From: Gammaproteobacteria bacterium
Lineage (GTDB): Bacteria; Pseudomonadota; Gammaproteobacteria; Tenderiales; Tenderiaceae
Reading direction: 5' to 3'
Assembly (NCBI GenBank): GCA_016200485.1
Contig: JACQEP010000010.1
Span: 186,001 to 250,000 of the forward strand
DNA length: 64,000 nt
This document shows positions 42,037 to 52,659 of this stretch, one piece after another. Every line of letters begins with the position of its first letter. Within the stretch, counting starts at the first letter, position 1. A program made the position numbers and the translations under genes. The notes under the pieces are model-generated. The model was not told the origin of the DNA. It did no database searches and worked only from the letters and a program-made list of their open reading frames with translations.

Positions 42037-43605
42037 TTACGCCCGCTTCCGCCTCCCCAGCAAGCCCGATAGATTCACGCCCAGCAAATGCAGCGTCACC
42101 CCATACACCAGCAATGCCGCACCCACCCATAACCCAAGGTTCTGGCCCCTCTGTGCTGCATTCCAGGTCGCCCATTGTTCCAGCCCGGGCACCCCAAACA
42201 GCAACAGCGCCGCCATCGCCCCGTTGGCCAATAACATCTGCCCCCAGAGCCGTTTCCAACCGGCCTGCGGTTGATAAATATCCTCACGCCGCAAGGCACG
42301 GTACAACTGCCAGACATTGACATAGCCCGCCAACGCCGTCGCCAGCGCCAATCCCGCATGCGGCGCTGGCAAATGCAGCAGAATCATGGGCACGACCACC
42401 AGCAGGTTAAAACCCATGTTCACCGCAATCGAGATCATGGCAAAGCGCACTGGCGTGCGCGTGTCCTGACGGGCATAAAAACCAGGCGCCAACACCTTCA
42501 CCAGCATGAACGACAGCAAACCAAAGGAATAGGTAATCAGGCTGTAATTCGACATTTCCAGGTCATGCCGGGTAAATTCGCCGTAATAAAACAGCGTTGC
42601 CAGCAAGGGGCCAGACAACACCATCAACCCGACCGTCGCTGGGATACCAATCAGCATCACCCAGCGCATCCCCCAATCCAGGGTTTGCGAAAATTCTGCC
42701 GCAGAACGCTCGGCCACATTGCGCGACAGGCTCGGCAGGATCACCGTCCCCAACGCCACGCCGATCACGCCCAACGGCAATTCCACCAACCGATCCGAGT
42801 AATACAACCACGACACGCTGCCGCTGATCATGAACGAAGCGATGATGGTGTTGAGCAACAAATTGATCTGCGACACGGATGAGCCAAAAATCGACGGCAA
42901 CATGAGACTAATCACCCGCCGCACGCCGGAATCGCGCCAGCCCCAACGCGGCCAACGCAATAGGCCAATCTTGCGCAACGCCGGAAATTGCAGCACCAGC
43001 TGTAAAATACCGCCGAAAAACACGCTCCAGGCCACGGCCATGATTGGCTCATCCAGCAGCGGCGCCAGCCACAGGGTGCCACTGATCATGGAGATGTTCA
43101 GAAACGTCGGCATCAACGCCGGGATGGTAAACCGGCCATAACTATTGAGCACCGCCCCCGCCAGTGCCGAGAGCGAGACCAATAAAATATAGGGGAACGT
43201 CACCCGTAACAGCGCGCTGGCGAGATCGAACTTGCCGCCCTCATCAATAAATCCCGGGGCAAAGGCCATGATCAACACTGGCGCCGCCGCCACGCCAACG
43301 ATCATAATTAGCGTCAGCACCCCAAACAGGGTGCCGGCCACACGCTCGACCAGGTGCTGGACCTCGGTCTCACCGCGCTGGGTGCGGTATTCCGATAACA
43401 CCGGGATGAAGGCCTGGGACAACGCCCCCTCGGCCGTGATCCGCCGCAACAGATTGGGGATTTTAAAGGCGACGAAGAAGGCGTCGGCCTCGGCACTGGC
43501 ACCGAACATCCGGGCCATGGCCACGTCACGGATATAGCCCAGCACCCGCGACAACATGGTTAGCATGCCCACCTTGGCAGTGGATTTGGCCAGCGATTTA
43601 CTCAT
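42037..43605 (-). CDS. murJ: lipid II flippase MurJ
   Basis: 522 residues with about 14 membrane helices. It flips lipid II to the periplasmic side for peptidoglycan synthesis. The N-terminus has M-L-S-R-V-L-G-Y-I-R-D, A-D-A-F-F-V-A-F-K-I-P-N-L-L-R-R and A-E-G-A-L-S-Q-A-F-I-P-V, the MurJ/MviN signature with its essential arginines. It heads the murJ-ribF-ileS-lspA-ispH run and is divergent from rpsT, the usual gammaproteobacterial arrangement. Confidence 0.97.
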   Translation of the reverse strand: MSKSLAKSTAKVGMLTMLSRVLGYIRDVAMARMFGASAEADAFFVAFKIPNLLRRITAEGALSQAFIPVLSEYRTQRGETEVQHLVERVAGTLFGVLTLIMIVGVAAAPVLIMAFAPGFIDEGGKFDLASALLRVTFPYILLVSLSALAGAVLNSYGRFTIPALMPTFLNISMISGTLWLAPLLDEPIMAVAWSVFFGGILQLVLQFPALRKIGLLRWPRWGWRDSGVRRVISLMLPSIFGSSVSQINLLLNTIIASFMISGSVSWLYYSDRLVELPLGVIGVALGTVILPSLSRNVAERSAAEFSQTLDWGMRWVMLIGIPATVGLMVLSGPLLATLFYYGEFTRHDLEMSNYSLITYSFGLLSFMLVKVLAPGFYARQDTRTPVRFAMISIAVNMGFNLLVVVPMILLHLPAPHAGLALATALAGYVNVWQLYRALRREDIYQPQAGWKRLWGQMLLANGAMAALLLFGVPGLEQWATWNAAQRGQNLGLWVGAALLVYGVTLHLLGVNLSGLLGRRKRA

Positions 43606-43720
43606 AATCCCTTGAATTTACCTCATTCCCTGCCAAAGCGCCGCAAAAACAAGGGATTGTAGCGGGTACTCAAACTAAATACACGCCGCACAATCTATCC
43701 CGTTACCCCGCTCCTCGAAC

Positions 43721-44121
43721 ATAGGTACCTACACAAGTCACGACTCGGCATTATGCCCACCACCCACCCCTTCGGGGCACCCCTCGGAGGGGAGAATCTG
43801 CCCCTCTCCTTGGATAAGGGTGAGGAGGGAAAAGGAAAAGGTCCAGTGGACCTTTTCCCCTCCGAACGGGTGCGAAAATTCGCACCCTGGGCGGGATGTG
43901 GACGCGAAACGGACGCGAGTGCATGGATGCACGAGGTACGAGCCCATGGATGGGCGAGGTAGACTGCGCCGGGAGCTGGCAGTCGAGGGCAACGCATGGC
44001 CGCTTCGGGCATCCATGCCCTCTCGCGGCATTTGTACATCCATGTACTTCAGAGCAGTTGCCGAGGATGGTTGAAGACGGTGACAGAATACATGCTCATC
44101 GTGACTTGTGTAGATACCTAT
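43721..44121. mobile_element. 401-bp MITE-like element between murJ and rpsT
   Basis: Terminal inverted repeats of 22 bases: the left begins ATAGGTACCTACACAAGTCA (43721), and the right (44100-44121), read on the other strand, begins ATAGGTATCTACACAAGTCA. One mismatch. The interior has no gene: it contains CCCTCGGAGGGG and AAGGTCCA-GTGGACCTT palindromes, GGGTGCGAAAATTCGCACCC, and the GCATGGATGCACGAGG/CCCTCTCGCGGCATT unit shared with the ispH element. It fills most of the 655-bp murJ-rpsT gap. Confidence 0.8.
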
Positions 44122-44173
44122 GCTCCCCCAGGCAGGAAGAGGCAAAAACTCTTTACCAACACGCCATTGGACG

Positions 44174-44202
44174 TTGACAAAAGGGCTCAAATCGGGGATA
44201 TT
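44174..44202 (+). promoter_or_regulatory. promoter of rpsT
   Basis: TTGACA, 17 bases, then GATATT, 58 bp before the start codon. It lies just downstream of the MITE-like element, so the promoter itself is intact. Confidence 0.75.
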
Positions 44203-44260
44203 ACCGGCCCTTCGACCCTCGAATGGTCACGATAGACAGAATTTTGTAAGGAGCTTTACC

Positions 44261-44521
44261 TTGGCTAATACCGCACAAGCAAAGAAACGCGCCCGTCAGG
44301 CCGAAAAACACCGTGAGCTGAACTCCAGCCAGCGTTCGACGCTGCGCACCGCTATTAAAAAGGCTGTGGGCGCCATCAAGGCCGGCAACAAGACCGAAGC
44401 CACTGCTGCCTACCAGGCCGCCGTCCCGGTCATCGACTCTATGGCACGTAAGGGCCTGATCCACATGAACAAGGCTGCCCGCCACAAGAGCCGCCTGAAC
44501 CAGCACCTCAAGGCGCTGTAA
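44261..44521 (+). CDS. rpsT: 30S ribosomal protein S20
   Basis: 86 residues from TTG 44261, with AAGGAGC seven bases before it. The sequence A-N-T-A-Q-A-K-K-R-A-R-Q-A-E-K matches S20 from its second residue. E. coli rpsT also uses UUG and is autoregulated at translation, so the rare start is probably functional here too. S20 binds 16S rRNA early in assembly. The longer frame upstream to 44120 runs through the promoter and is not real. Confidence 0.98.
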   Translation: MANTAQAKKRARQAEKHRELNSSQRSTLRTAIKKAVGAIKAGNKTEATAAYQAAVPVIDSMARKGLIHMNKAARHKSRLNQHLKAL

Positions 44522-44548
44522 TTCAGAGAAAAGGTAAAAGATCAAAGT

Positions 44549-44575
44549 AAAAAGCCGACTGAGTGTCGGCTTTTT
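44549..44575 (+). terminator. terminator of rpsT, possibly two-way with proB
   Basis: AAAAAGCCGAC, TGAG, then TGTCGGCTTTTT. The A and T tracts on both sides allow it to end transcription from both rpsT and the convergent proB. Confidence 0.85.
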
Positions 44576-44636
44576 CGCTTCTGTGAAAGGCGCCACACGC
44601 CTCTTACCTTTCCCCTTTTATCTTTTATCTGATCTT

Positions 44637-45767
44637 TTACATCAACACCAAGTTATCGCGGTGGATCAGCTCCAGCTCGTCCACGTAACCGAGGATTGAC
44701 TCAATCCGCTCACTCGCCTGCCCCATGATCTTGCGGGTCTCATCGGCGCTGTAATTCACCAGACCGCGGGCGATCTCCTTGCCAGCCGCATTCTGACAAA
44801 CCACCAGTTCGCCCCGGCCAAATTCACCATCGACCGCCCTCACCCCCACTGCCAGCAGACTGCGGCCGGACTCGCACAGCACCTTCACTGCGCCATCATC
44901 CAGGGTCAAACGACCCGTGAGCTTCATATGCCCCGCCATCCAGCGCTTACGGGCGGCCAAGGGCTGACGACCAGGCAACAGCAGGGTACCGATCTCCTCG
45001 CCTGCAGCGATCTTCTGCAGCACGCCAGACTCGCGGCCAGGGGCAATCAAGGTCGCCGTCCCGGACCGGGCCGCGCGCTCTGCTGCCTTGACCTTGGTCA
45101 CCATCCCACCCCGGCCCAGCGAACCCACCCCACCACCGGAGGCCATTCGAATCAGATCAGGATCACCCGCCTGCCGTTCACGAATAAACACCGCATTCGG
45201 ATTTTGGCGCGGATCGCTCTCATACATACCGGCCTGATCGGTCAGCAGCACCAGCAATTCGGCCTCGACCAGATTCCCCACCAGCGCCGCCAGTGTATCG
45301 TTGTCGCCAAAGCGAATCTCGTCCACCGCCACGGTATCGTTTTCATTGATCACCGGCACCACACCCAGATCAAGCAGGGTGCGCAAGGTACTCCGGGCGT
45401 TGAGATAACGACGGCGATCCGCCAGATCCTCATGGGTCAGCAACACCTGCGCGGTGTGTATGGCAAAGCGTTGAAAATAAGACTCGTAGGCCTGCACCAA
45501 GCCCATCTGTCCGACGGCAGCCGCGGCCTGTAACTGGTGCAATTCACGAGGACGCGTCTTCCAGCCAAGACGCTTCATGCCTTCAGCGACGGCACCGGAA
45601 GACACCAGCACCACCTGCGCACCGGACTGGCGTAGCGCCGCGATCTGTTCGACCCAGGCAGCAATGATTTCGTGATTTAAACCGCGGCCATCATTCGTGA
45701 CCAGAGAACTGCCGACCTTCACCACCCAGCGGCGCGATTTACCCAAGCGTTGGCGATTGTCAGTCAT
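44637..45767 (-). CDS. proB: glutamate 5-kinase
   Basis: 376 residues, the full two-domain form. The N-terminal amino acid kinase domain starts the proline pathway by phosphorylating glutamate ([10 protein letters not shown], about residues 16-25; V-I-N-E-N-D-T-V-A and [10 protein letters not shown]). A C-terminal PUA domain follows (about 285-372; [15 protein letters not shown]). It sits downstream of obgE as in other gammaproteobacteria, and would be inhibited by proline. proA is not adjacent. Confidence 0.97.
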   Translation of the reverse strand: MTDNRQRLGKSRRWVVKVGSSLVTNDGRGLNHEIIAAWVEQIAALRQSGAQVVLVSSGAVAEGMKRLGWKTRPRELHQLQAAAAVGQMGLVQAYESYFQRFAIHTAQVLLTHEDLADRRRYLNARSTLRTLLDLGVVPVINENDTVAVDEIRFGDNDTLAALVGNLVEAELLVLLTDQAGMYESDPRQNPNAVFIRERQAGDPDLIRMASGGGVGSLGRGGMVTKVKAAERAARSGTATLIAPGRESGVLQKIAAGEEIGTLLLPGRQPLAARKRWMAGHMKLTGRLTLDDGAVKVLCESGRSLLAVGVRAVDGEFGRGELVVCQNAAGKEIARGLVNYSADETRKIMGQASERIESILGYVDELELIHRDNLVLM

Positions 45768-45881
45768 GAATCAATCTCAAAATGTTTAAAAACCAGTTAA
45801 ATCGCGCCAGCAAAACCAGCGACTTTGACCGAGCACCCCAAAACCACGAGCCATTCGACAACGGTCAGTGACACAAAACTA

Positions 45882-45914
45882 TTATCCCCTCCTCCTTAAA
45901 GGAGGAGGGGATAA
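45882..45914. repeat. inverted repeat between obgE and proB
   Basis: TTATCCCCTCCTCC, TTAAA, then GGAGGAGGGGATAA: fourteen perfect pairs. The core unit (CCCCTCCTCC/GGAGGAGGGGATAAAAA) also stands at 7190-7221 after cobQ. Confidence 0.85.
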
Positions 45915-45937
45915 AAATCAAAGTTCGTTAGCCTCGC

Positions 45938-47002
<1,065 letters not shown>

Positions 47003-47029
47003 TTATTAAAAAAGTTATTAAAAAAGCAT

Positions 47030-47123
47030 AAACCGCCAAGGGCGCTAAGGACGCCAAGAAAAACAAAATCACTGATCGCCTGCTGATACATTTTTCTTTG
47101 CGCCCTTAGCGGCCTTCGCGGTT
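47030..47123. repeat. inverted-repeat element between obgE and rpmA
   Basis: About 94 bp with imperfect inverted ends: AACCGCCAAGGGCGCTAAGG at the left and, on the other strand, AACCGCGAAGGCCGCTAAGG at the right. This is a widespread bacterial repeat type. It lies within the rplU-rpmA-obgE run, after the rpmA terminator. Confidence 0.7.
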
Positions 47124-47150
47124 ACAAATCCAGAAAACCCAACCACAAAC

Positions 47151-47177
47151 AAAAAGCCCCGTCGTGGACGGGGCTCG
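47151..47177 (-). terminator. terminator after rpmA
   Basis: On the minus strand GAGCCCCGTCCACGACGGGGC followed by TTTTT (GCCCCGTC pairs with GACGGGGC). It ends the rplU-rpmA transcript 25 bp after the rpmA stop and so may separate obgE from it. Confidence 0.85.
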
Positions 47178-47201
47178 GATATTACTTTTGTGACATCTAA
47201 A

Positions 47202-47459
47202 TCAAGCCGGAACCACGCTCACAAATTTGCGACGCGCCGGGCCTTTGACTTCGAACACGACTGTGCCATCTGATTTGGCGAACAAGGTGTGGTCATTACC
47301 ACAACCCACATTCACCCCGGGGTGGAAACGGGTGCCGCGTTGACGCACCAGAATGTTACCGGCCAACACGAACTGGCCACCAAAACGCTTCACGCCTAAG
47401 CGTTTCGCTTCTGAGTCGCGACCGTTGCGGCTACTACCGCCTGCCTTTTTATGTGCCAT
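47202..47459 (-). CDS. rpmA: 50S ribosomal protein L27
   Basis: 85 residues. [16 protein letters not shown] is the canonical L27 N-terminus, which reaches the peptidyl transferase centre. It is not preceded by the cleavable extension found in Firmicutes. It lies 28 bp after rplU and is followed by a strong terminator. Confidence 0.99.
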   Translation of the reverse strand: MAHKKAGGSSRNGRDSEAKRLGVKRFGGQFVLAGNILVRQRGTRFHPGVNVGCGNDHTLFAKSDGTVVFEVKGPARRKFVSVVPA

Positions 47460-47487
47460 GGCTTTCTACTCCTAAACTAATCTGCGA

Positions 47488-47799
47488 TTAACCAGCGATG
47501 CCGGTAATCTGCAATTCGGTGTAATCCTGACGGTGACCCGTCTGCTTTTGATGATGCTTACGGCGACGGAACTTGACGATCTTGATCTTCTCGCCACGAC
47601 CGTGAGCCTTAACGGTAGCAGTCACTTTGCCGCCAGCCACAAAGGGCGCGCCAATCTTGACCTTATCTCCGTCAGCAACCATCAAAACCTTATCCAGCTC
47701 AACGCTGGCACCGGCTTCAGCCGGCAATTTTTCAACACGCACCACATCGCCTTCAGCGACGCGATACTGCTTTCCACCCGTAACAATGACAGCGTACAT
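47488..47799 (-). CDS. rplU: 50S ribosomal protein L21
   Basis: 103 residues from ATG 47799, which follows GGAGAG and matches the canonical [12 protein letters not shown] start. The frame continues to 47865 but that part is leader. The C-terminus with [16 protein letters not shown] is the typical 23S rRNA-binding tail. Confidence 0.99.
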   Translation of the reverse strand: MYAVIVTGGKQYRVAEGDVVRVEKLPAEAGASVELDKVLMVADGDKVKIGAPFVAGGKVTATVKAHGRGEKIKIVKFRRRKHHQKQTGHRQDYTELQITGIAG

Positions 47800-47880
47800 G
47801 CCGTACTCTCCAAAAACCGTTGTTGCTCTAGCGCCATATTCGGCTAGGCGTGATATGGTACCCAAACCAAAGAACGCGCA

Positions 47881-47909
47881 ATTTTAGCCGTCTTCGGGCC
47901 CCGCGTCAA
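47881..47909 (-). promoter_or_regulatory. promoter of rplU-rpmA
   Basis: On the minus strand TTGACG, 17 bases, TAAAAT, about 80 bases before the rplU start. A strong sigma-70 pattern with a leader long enough for regulation of ribosomal protein synthesis. Confidence 0.75.
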
Positions 47910-47968
47910 ACCCAAAACATTCCCTTGCTGTCTTGTAAGCCATGGGCATTCACTTCTAAAATGGGCAA

Positions 47969-48994
47969 ATGCTTAATTATTATAACTCGACCGACCTGAC
48001 CCACCCAGCGACGACTGGGGGCCCACCTGACCTCGAGGACATCCTCAGTCTGACGCAGACCGACATGGCGGCGGTCAACCTGCTGATCCAACGCCGCCTG
48101 CATTCAGAGGTCGCACTGATCAATCAGGTAAGCCATTATATTATTAACAGTGGCGGCAAACGGTTGCGTCCGTTACTGACCCTGCTCAGCGCCCGCGCCT
48201 TTGGTTATTATGGTCAGCAACATATTGATATTGCTGCAATTATTGAATTCATCCACACCGCCACGCTACTCCATGACGACGTAGTGGACGGCTCGGAGAT
48301 GCGGCGTGGGCAGGATACCGCCAACAACGTCTGGGGCAATCAGGCCAGCGTCCTGGTGGGGGATTTTCTCTACTCCCGCTCCTTTGAAATGATGGTGGAA
48401 CTGCAGAACATGCGGATCATGGAAATCCTGGCCCACGCCACCAATACTATCGCCGAGGGCGAGGTTCTGCTGCTGCTGAATTGTCACGATGCAGACACCA
48501 CCGAGGCCCGCTATATGGAAGTCATCCACTCCAAGACCGCCAAATTATTTGAAGCCGCCGCCCAACTCGGCGCCGTGGTTAGCCACCAGCCCCCCGCCGT
48601 AGAGCGGGCCATGGCCGCCTATGGCATGCACCTGGGCACCGCCTTCCAGCTGATCGACGATGTTCTGGACTACAGCGCCTCGCCCCAGGAAATGGGCAAA
48701 AACATCGGCGACGACCTGGCCGAAGGCAAACCGACACTACCCTTGATTCATGTCATGAAAGTGGGCACCTCCGCTCAACAAACCGCAGTTCGTCATGCCA
48801 TCGAAGAAGGCGGGCGCGAGCATATTGGTGCAGTAATCCGCGCAATTGAATCGACTGGGGCGATCGCGTACACTGCGCACCTGGCACAGGAGGAGGCCGA
48901 CAAGGCCATGGCCGCAATCGCCGACCTCCCTCCCGGACCGTATAAAAAGGCATTATTTACACTCGCCGAATTTTCCGTCAACCGCCATTACTAA
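47969..48994 (+). CDS. ispB: octaprenyl diphosphate synthase (trans-polyprenyl synthase)
   Basis: 341 residues. It makes the side chain of ubiquinone or menaquinone by adding isopentenyl units to farnesyl diphosphate. The two aspartate motifs are L-L-H-D-D-V-V-D (about residues 99-106) and Q-L-I-D-D-V-L-D-Y (about 230-238); G-G-K-R-L-R-P is also present. The N-terminus is about 22 residues longer than E. coli IspB. It is divergent from rplU, the standard arrangement, and its stop lies three bases before tRNA-Pro, so the tRNA is probably cut from the same transcript. Confidence 0.95.
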   Translation: MLNYYNSTDLTHPATTGGPPDLEDILSLTQTDMAAVNLLIQRRLHSEVALINQVSHYIINSGGKRLRPLLTLLSARAFGYYGQQHIDIAAIIEFIHTATLLHDDVVDGSEMRRGQDTANNVWGNQASVLVGDFLYSRSFEMMVELQNMRIMEILAHATNTIAEGEVLLLLNCHDADTTEARYMEVIHSKTAKLFEAAAQLGAVVSHQPPAVERAMAAYGMHLGTAFQLIDDVLDYSASPQEMGKNIGDDLAEGKPTLPLIHVMKVGTSAQQTAVRHAIEEGGREHIGAVIRAIESTGAIAYTAHLAQEEADKAMAAIADLPPGPYKKALFTLAEFSVNRHY

Positions 48995-48997
48995 ACT

Positions 48998-49074
<77 letters not shown>

Positions 49075-49100
49075 TTTCACCAACCTGGATGGGATAGCCC

Positions 49101-49328
49101 GTGACTAGACTTATCATTCTGCTGGCACTCGTGATCGTCGCGATTTACTTCGTGCGCCGTACCTTTTTAGTCAAGCCTCCCGCCAGCGACAAACGCGATG
49201 TACCCGGCAAAACGGCGGACATGATCCGCTGCGAACTTTGCGGCCTGCACGTCCCCCGCGCCGAGGCCGTAGTACGCAATAATCACAATTATTGTTGCGA
49301 GGATCACGCCAACCGCGCCAATCATTGA
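49101..49328 (+). CDS. small membrane-anchored zinc-ribbon protein, PP0621 type
   Basis: 75 residues from GTG. One N-terminal membrane helix (about residues 3-19) followed by a short basic stretch and a cytosolic tail with C-E-L-C-G-L-H-V-P and Y-C-C-E-D-H, a likely zinc-binding site. Such proteins are often found just before the pilS-pilR pair in gammaproteobacteria, as here. Function unknown. Confidence 0.75.
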   Translation: MTRLIILLALVIVAIYFVRRTFLVKPPASDKRDVPGKTADMIRCELCGLHVPRAEAVVRNNHNYCCEDHANRANH

Positions 49329-49359
49329 ACTCCCGCGCCAAACTACCGATATATAACAC

Positions 49360-49388
49360 GTAGGGGCGGGTTTCAAACCCGCCCCTAC
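49360..49388. repeat. REP-like palindrome (GTAGGGGCGGGTTT type)
   Basis: GTAGGGGCGGGTTT, one base, then AAACCCGCCCCTAC: a perfect palindrome with a single central base. It fills the gap before pilS. Confidence 0.9.
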
Positions 49389-49425
49389 GATTGATTACCC
49401 CACACCCCAAACCAGCGGAGATTGG

Positions 49426-51060
49426 ATGGCCGCAAACCCGGTCGAGATCGATAACGCCGACACCCAGGCTGAGCACGAGACCTCTCACGCCGGCTGGCGG
49501 GCCTTGCGTTTACTGAACCTGTATCGCCTGATCCTGGCCGGTCTGTTCGTCATTCTCGCGTATACCAATACCGATCTTCCAGCCGTTGGCCAATTCTTCC
49601 CTGAGCTTTTTGCCACCACGGCGGTGATTTATCTCATCGCCGCCATCGGCATCACCTTTGCCATCGCCTGGCGGCGGCCAGATTTCACCACCCAAGTCTA
49701 TGGCCAGGTGCTATTCGATATTGCCGTCATCACCGTCGTCATGCACGCCAGCGGCGGGATTAAGAGCGGCTTGGGCATGTTACTGATTGTCACCGTCGCG
49801 GCTGGCAGTGTGTTACTGGCAGGACAAGCCGCGATTCGCTTTGCGGCCACAGCGGCGATTTTCACACTTGGCGAACATATCTATTTCCAGCTCACCAATC
49901 CGCTGCAAAGCACCGATTACACCCACGCCGGGCTGCTTGGTGCGGCCTTCTTCGCCACGGCCCTGCTCGGTCATGCCCTCGCCAAACGTATCCGTGAAAG
50001 TGAGGCCCTGGCAGCACAGCGCGGCGTCGATCTTGCCAACATGGAACAACTGGCGCAATACGTGATTCAACGCATGCAAACCGGCGTTCTAGTGATGGAT
50101 GAAAACGAACGTCTGTGGCTGGTCAATGAATCGGCGCGACACTTGCTTGGCCTGCCAACAGAATCACAACGTCTGCCGCTGACCCAATTTTGCCCGCCGC
50201 TGGCGGAACAATATCATCGTTGGAACAACGATGAAGATTTCACCCCGGCGCGCTTTCGCCCGGCGCAGAGCGTCACCGAAGTGCTGCCACGCTTTGCCAA
50301 ACTGGGCGATGAAGGTGGCACGCTGATTTTTCTCGAAGATACCGCCACCTTGTCGCAACAGGCACAGCAACTCAAACTCGCATCACTCGGCCGGCTGGCG
50401 GGCAGCATTGCCCATGAGATTCGCAATCCACTCGGCGCCATCAGCCACGCCGGACAATTGCTGGCCGAATCCTCGCACCTTGATAGCGGCGAGTTGCGCC
50501 TGACGGAAATCATTCGCAGCAATTCGCAACGCATGAATCACATCATCGAAAATGTGTTGCAAATTGGCCGCCGCCGTCAGGCAAAACCCGAGGACATCAT
50601 GCTCGAACCCTGGCTGCAGGATTTTATTGATGAATTCAGCCGTAGCCAGCAAATTGATACGGCATGGATTACTATTTCCGTTATACCATCTTCATTAAGC
50701 GTGCACTTTGATCCCAGCCAACTGCATCAGATTCTCTGGAATCTTTGCCACAATGCCGTGCGTCACAGCCGCAATCACAGCAGTCATCCGCAGGTTGAGA
50801 TTCGTGTCGGCATGCAACATGACGCCCCCATCCCCTATCTCAATGTCATCGACAATGGGCCGGGCATTGATCCTGAAACAGCGGAACACATCTTCGAGCC
50901 TTTTTTCACCACTGAGACCAAAGGCACAGGGCTAGGCTTATACATTGCACGCGAATTGAGCGAGTGCAATCAGGCGCATTTGGCGTATTTGCCCGCCACC
51001 AGTGGTGGCAGCTGTTTTCGCCTGATCTTTGCCGACCCCCGACGGCGGAGGGTCGCGTAA
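49426..51060 (+). CDS. pilS: sensor histidine kinase PilS
   Basis: 544 residues. Six membrane helices in about the first 185 residues, then a PAS domain (about 205-310; V-M-D-E-N-E-R-L-W-L-V-N), the phosphorylation site S-I-A-H-E-I-R-N-P-L-G (His330) and an ATPase domain with N-L-C-H-N-A-V-R-H-S, D-N-G-P-G-I and G-L-G-L-Y-I. In Pseudomonas PilS interacts with pilin in the membrane and lowers pilA transcription when pilin is plentiful. It lies directly before pilR, with the stop and start codons adjoining. Confidence 0.94.
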   Translation: MAANPVEIDNADTQAEHETSHAGWRALRLLNLYRLILAGLFVILAYTNTDLPAVGQFFPELFATTAVIYLIAAIGITFAIAWRRPDFTTQVYGQVLFDIAVITVVMHASGGIKSGLGMLLIVTVAAGSVLLAGQAAIRFAATAAIFTLGEHIYFQLTNPLQSTDYTHAGLLGAAFFATALLGHALAKRIRESEALAAQRGVDLANMEQLAQYVIQRMQTGVLVMDENERLWLVNESARHLLGLPTESQRLPLTQFCPPLAEQYHRWNNDEDFTPARFRPAQSVTEVLPRFAKLGDEGGTLIFLEDTATLSQQAQQLKLASLGRLAGSIAHEIRNPLGAISHAGQLLAESSHLDSGELRLTEIIRSNSQRMNHIIENVLQIGRRRQAKPEDIMLEPWLQDFIDEFSRSQQIDTAWITISVIPSSLSVHFDPSQLHQILWNLCHNAVRHSRNHSSHPQVEIRVGMQHDAPIPYLNVIDNGPGIDPETAEHIFEPFFTTETKGTGLGLYIARELSECNQAHLAYLPATSGGSCFRLIFADPRRRRVA

Positions 51061-52392
51061 GTGAGTGATCGTTACCTCGTCCTGTTAATTGACGATGAGC
51101 CCGACATCCTGGAGCTACTCACGCTCACGCTGGCGCGCATGGAGATTGACGCCGATACTGCCGCCGATATACAGCAGGCCCGTCAACGATTATCCGAAAA
51201 AAAATATGATCTCTGCCTCACCGATATGCGCCTGCCAGACGGCAATGGCATCGAATTGGTTGAACACATACAACAACACTATCCAGAATTACCCGTGGCG
51301 ATGATCACCGCGCATGGCAACATGGATGCCGCCGTTGCCGCACTCAAAGCCGGCGCCTTTGATTTTGTGTCCAAACCCGTCGATCTGGCCATACTGCGCA
51401 AATTGGTCAACGCCGCACTCAAACTTTCACCGCGCGATAAAAAATCCGAGAGCACGCCACGCGAAATCCTGCTCGGCGACTCCGAGGCCATCAAAACCAT
51501 CCGCAGCAAGATACTCAAACTCGCGCGCAGCCAGGCACCAGTGTATATCAGCGGCGAATCCGGCAGTGGCAAAGAATTGGTCGCACGATTAATTCACGAC
51601 AAAGGCCCACGCGCCGACAAAGCCTTCGTCCCCGTCAATTGCGGCGCGATCCCCGAACAATTAATGGAAAGCGAATTCTTCGGTCACAAGAAAGGATCGT
51701 TCACCGGCGCCAATACCGACAAGCCCGGCCTGTTTCAAGCGGCCGATGGCGGAACCTTGTTTTTAGATGAAGTCGCCGACCTGCCGCTGCATATGCAAGT
51801 CAAACTCTTGCGCGCGATCCAGGAAAAGGCCGTGCGTCCCGTCGGCGCCGCACAAGAAATACCCGTCGATGTGCGTATCCTCAGCGCCACCCACAAAGAC
51901 CTCGCCAAGCTGGTGGCACAAAACCAGTTCCGGCAAGATCTGTATTACCGCATCAATGTCATCGAACTGCACGTACCCAGCCTGCGCGAACGGCGCGAAG
52001 ATATTCCGCTGCTGGCGGAACACCTGCTCACCAAAATCGCCGCCACCATGGGCACAGACAAACCCAAGCTTTCGACCGATGCCGAAACCGCGCTTCACCA
52101 TCATGCCTTCCCCGGTAACGTCCGCGAGCTGGAAAACATCCTCGAACGCGCCGCCACGCTGTGTGAGCACAATGTGATCCAGGCTGCCGATCTGCACCTG
52201 CCAGCAATCTCTGCCGAAACCAGCACCCAACCCGCCACACTGGATATTGACCAACAACTTGCCGACCAGGAAAAAAACAGCATCATGCGTGCCCTGGAAC
52301 AAACCCGGTTTAACAAAACGGCTGCTGCCAAGTTGCTGGGGATTACTTTTCGGCAGTTGCGGTATCGGTTGAAAAAATTGGGGTTGGAGTAG
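51061..52392 (+). CDS. pilR: sigma-54-dependent response regulator PilR
   Basis: 443 residues from a GTG immediately after the pilS stop. Receiver domain with Asp55 as phospho-acceptor (L-T-D-M-R-L-P-D), AAA+ domain with Walker A G-E-S-G-S-G-K-E (165-172) and the sigma-54 contact loop G-S-F-T-G-A (212-217, the common S variant of GAFTGA), and a C-terminal Fis-type helix-turn-helix. It should activate the pilA promoter at 53737. The TAG stop lies at the edge of a GTAGGGGCACGG palindrome. Confidence 0.95.
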   Translation: MSDRYLVLLIDDEPDILELLTLTLARMEIDADTAADIQQARQRLSEKKYDLCLTDMRLPDGNGIELVEHIQQHYPELPVAMITAHGNMDAAVAALKAGAFDFVSKPVDLAILRKLVNAALKLSPRDKKSESTPREILLGDSEAIKTIRSKILKLARSQAPVYISGESGSGKELVARLIHDKGPRADKAFVPVNCGAIPEQLMESEFFGHKKGSFTGANTDKPGLFQAADGGTLFLDEVADLPLHMQVKLLRAIQEKAVRPVGAAQEIPVDVRILSATHKDLAKLVAQNQFRQDLYYRINVIELHVPSLRERREDIPLLAEHLLTKIAATMGTDKPKLSTDAETALHHHAFPGNVRELENILERAATLCEHNVIQAADLHLPAISAETSTQPATLDIDQQLADQEKNSIMRALEQTRFNKTAAAKLLGITFRQLRYRLKKLGLE

Positions 52393-52458
52393 TAGGGGCA
52401 CGGCGCGCCGTGCCCCTACAGACACACCTGCAAATTGGGGCGATTCATGAATCGCCCC
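52392..52458. repeat. two adjoining palindromes after pilR
   Basis: 52392-52419 is identical to the 28-base palindrome at 18795 and 58517. 52437-52458 is identical to the GGGGCGATTCA palindrome at 36061. Together they occupy most of the first 70 bp after pilR; the remaining 150 bp up to the terminator show nothing recognisable. Confidence 0.85.
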
Positions 52459-52607
52459 GGACCCCAACCATTTTTCATGGCACGGGCGTGGGAATGGAAG
52501 ATTTGATGCAACGCTCAATCACACCATTTAATAAATTGCCGAAAAACGATCCCTGAGGGAATCGGGAAATACAGTGCCCTGGCAGACGCTTCTTCCATGG
52601 ACAGACT

Positions 52608-52642
52608 AAATAAAAAGCCCGGTTAATCTGGGCCTTTTATTT
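52608..52642 (-). terminator. terminator of the brnT-brnA operon
   Basis: AAATAAAAAGCCCGG, TTAAT, then CTGGGCCTTTTATTT. On the minus strand it lies 18 bp after the brnA stop with an A/T flank that gives a U tract. It can work in both directions. Confidence 0.7.
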
Positions 52643-52659
52643 AGCAAAGTTGCCTCATC

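Noticed and set aside
41999-42259. N-terminal extension of the ribF frame by 87 residues
   Set aside because: It overlaps the end of murJ in another frame, has no family similarity, and the canonical ribF start at 41998 fits the adenylyltransferase motif.
43753-44260. Several open frames of 60-95 codons between murJ and rpsT, on both strands
   Set aside because: They lie within the inverted-repeat element and consist of translated repeats; no ribosome sites or family motifs.
51763-52518. 251-codon frame opposite pilR
   Set aside because: Antisense shadow; it starts in the repeats after pilR and has no domain.
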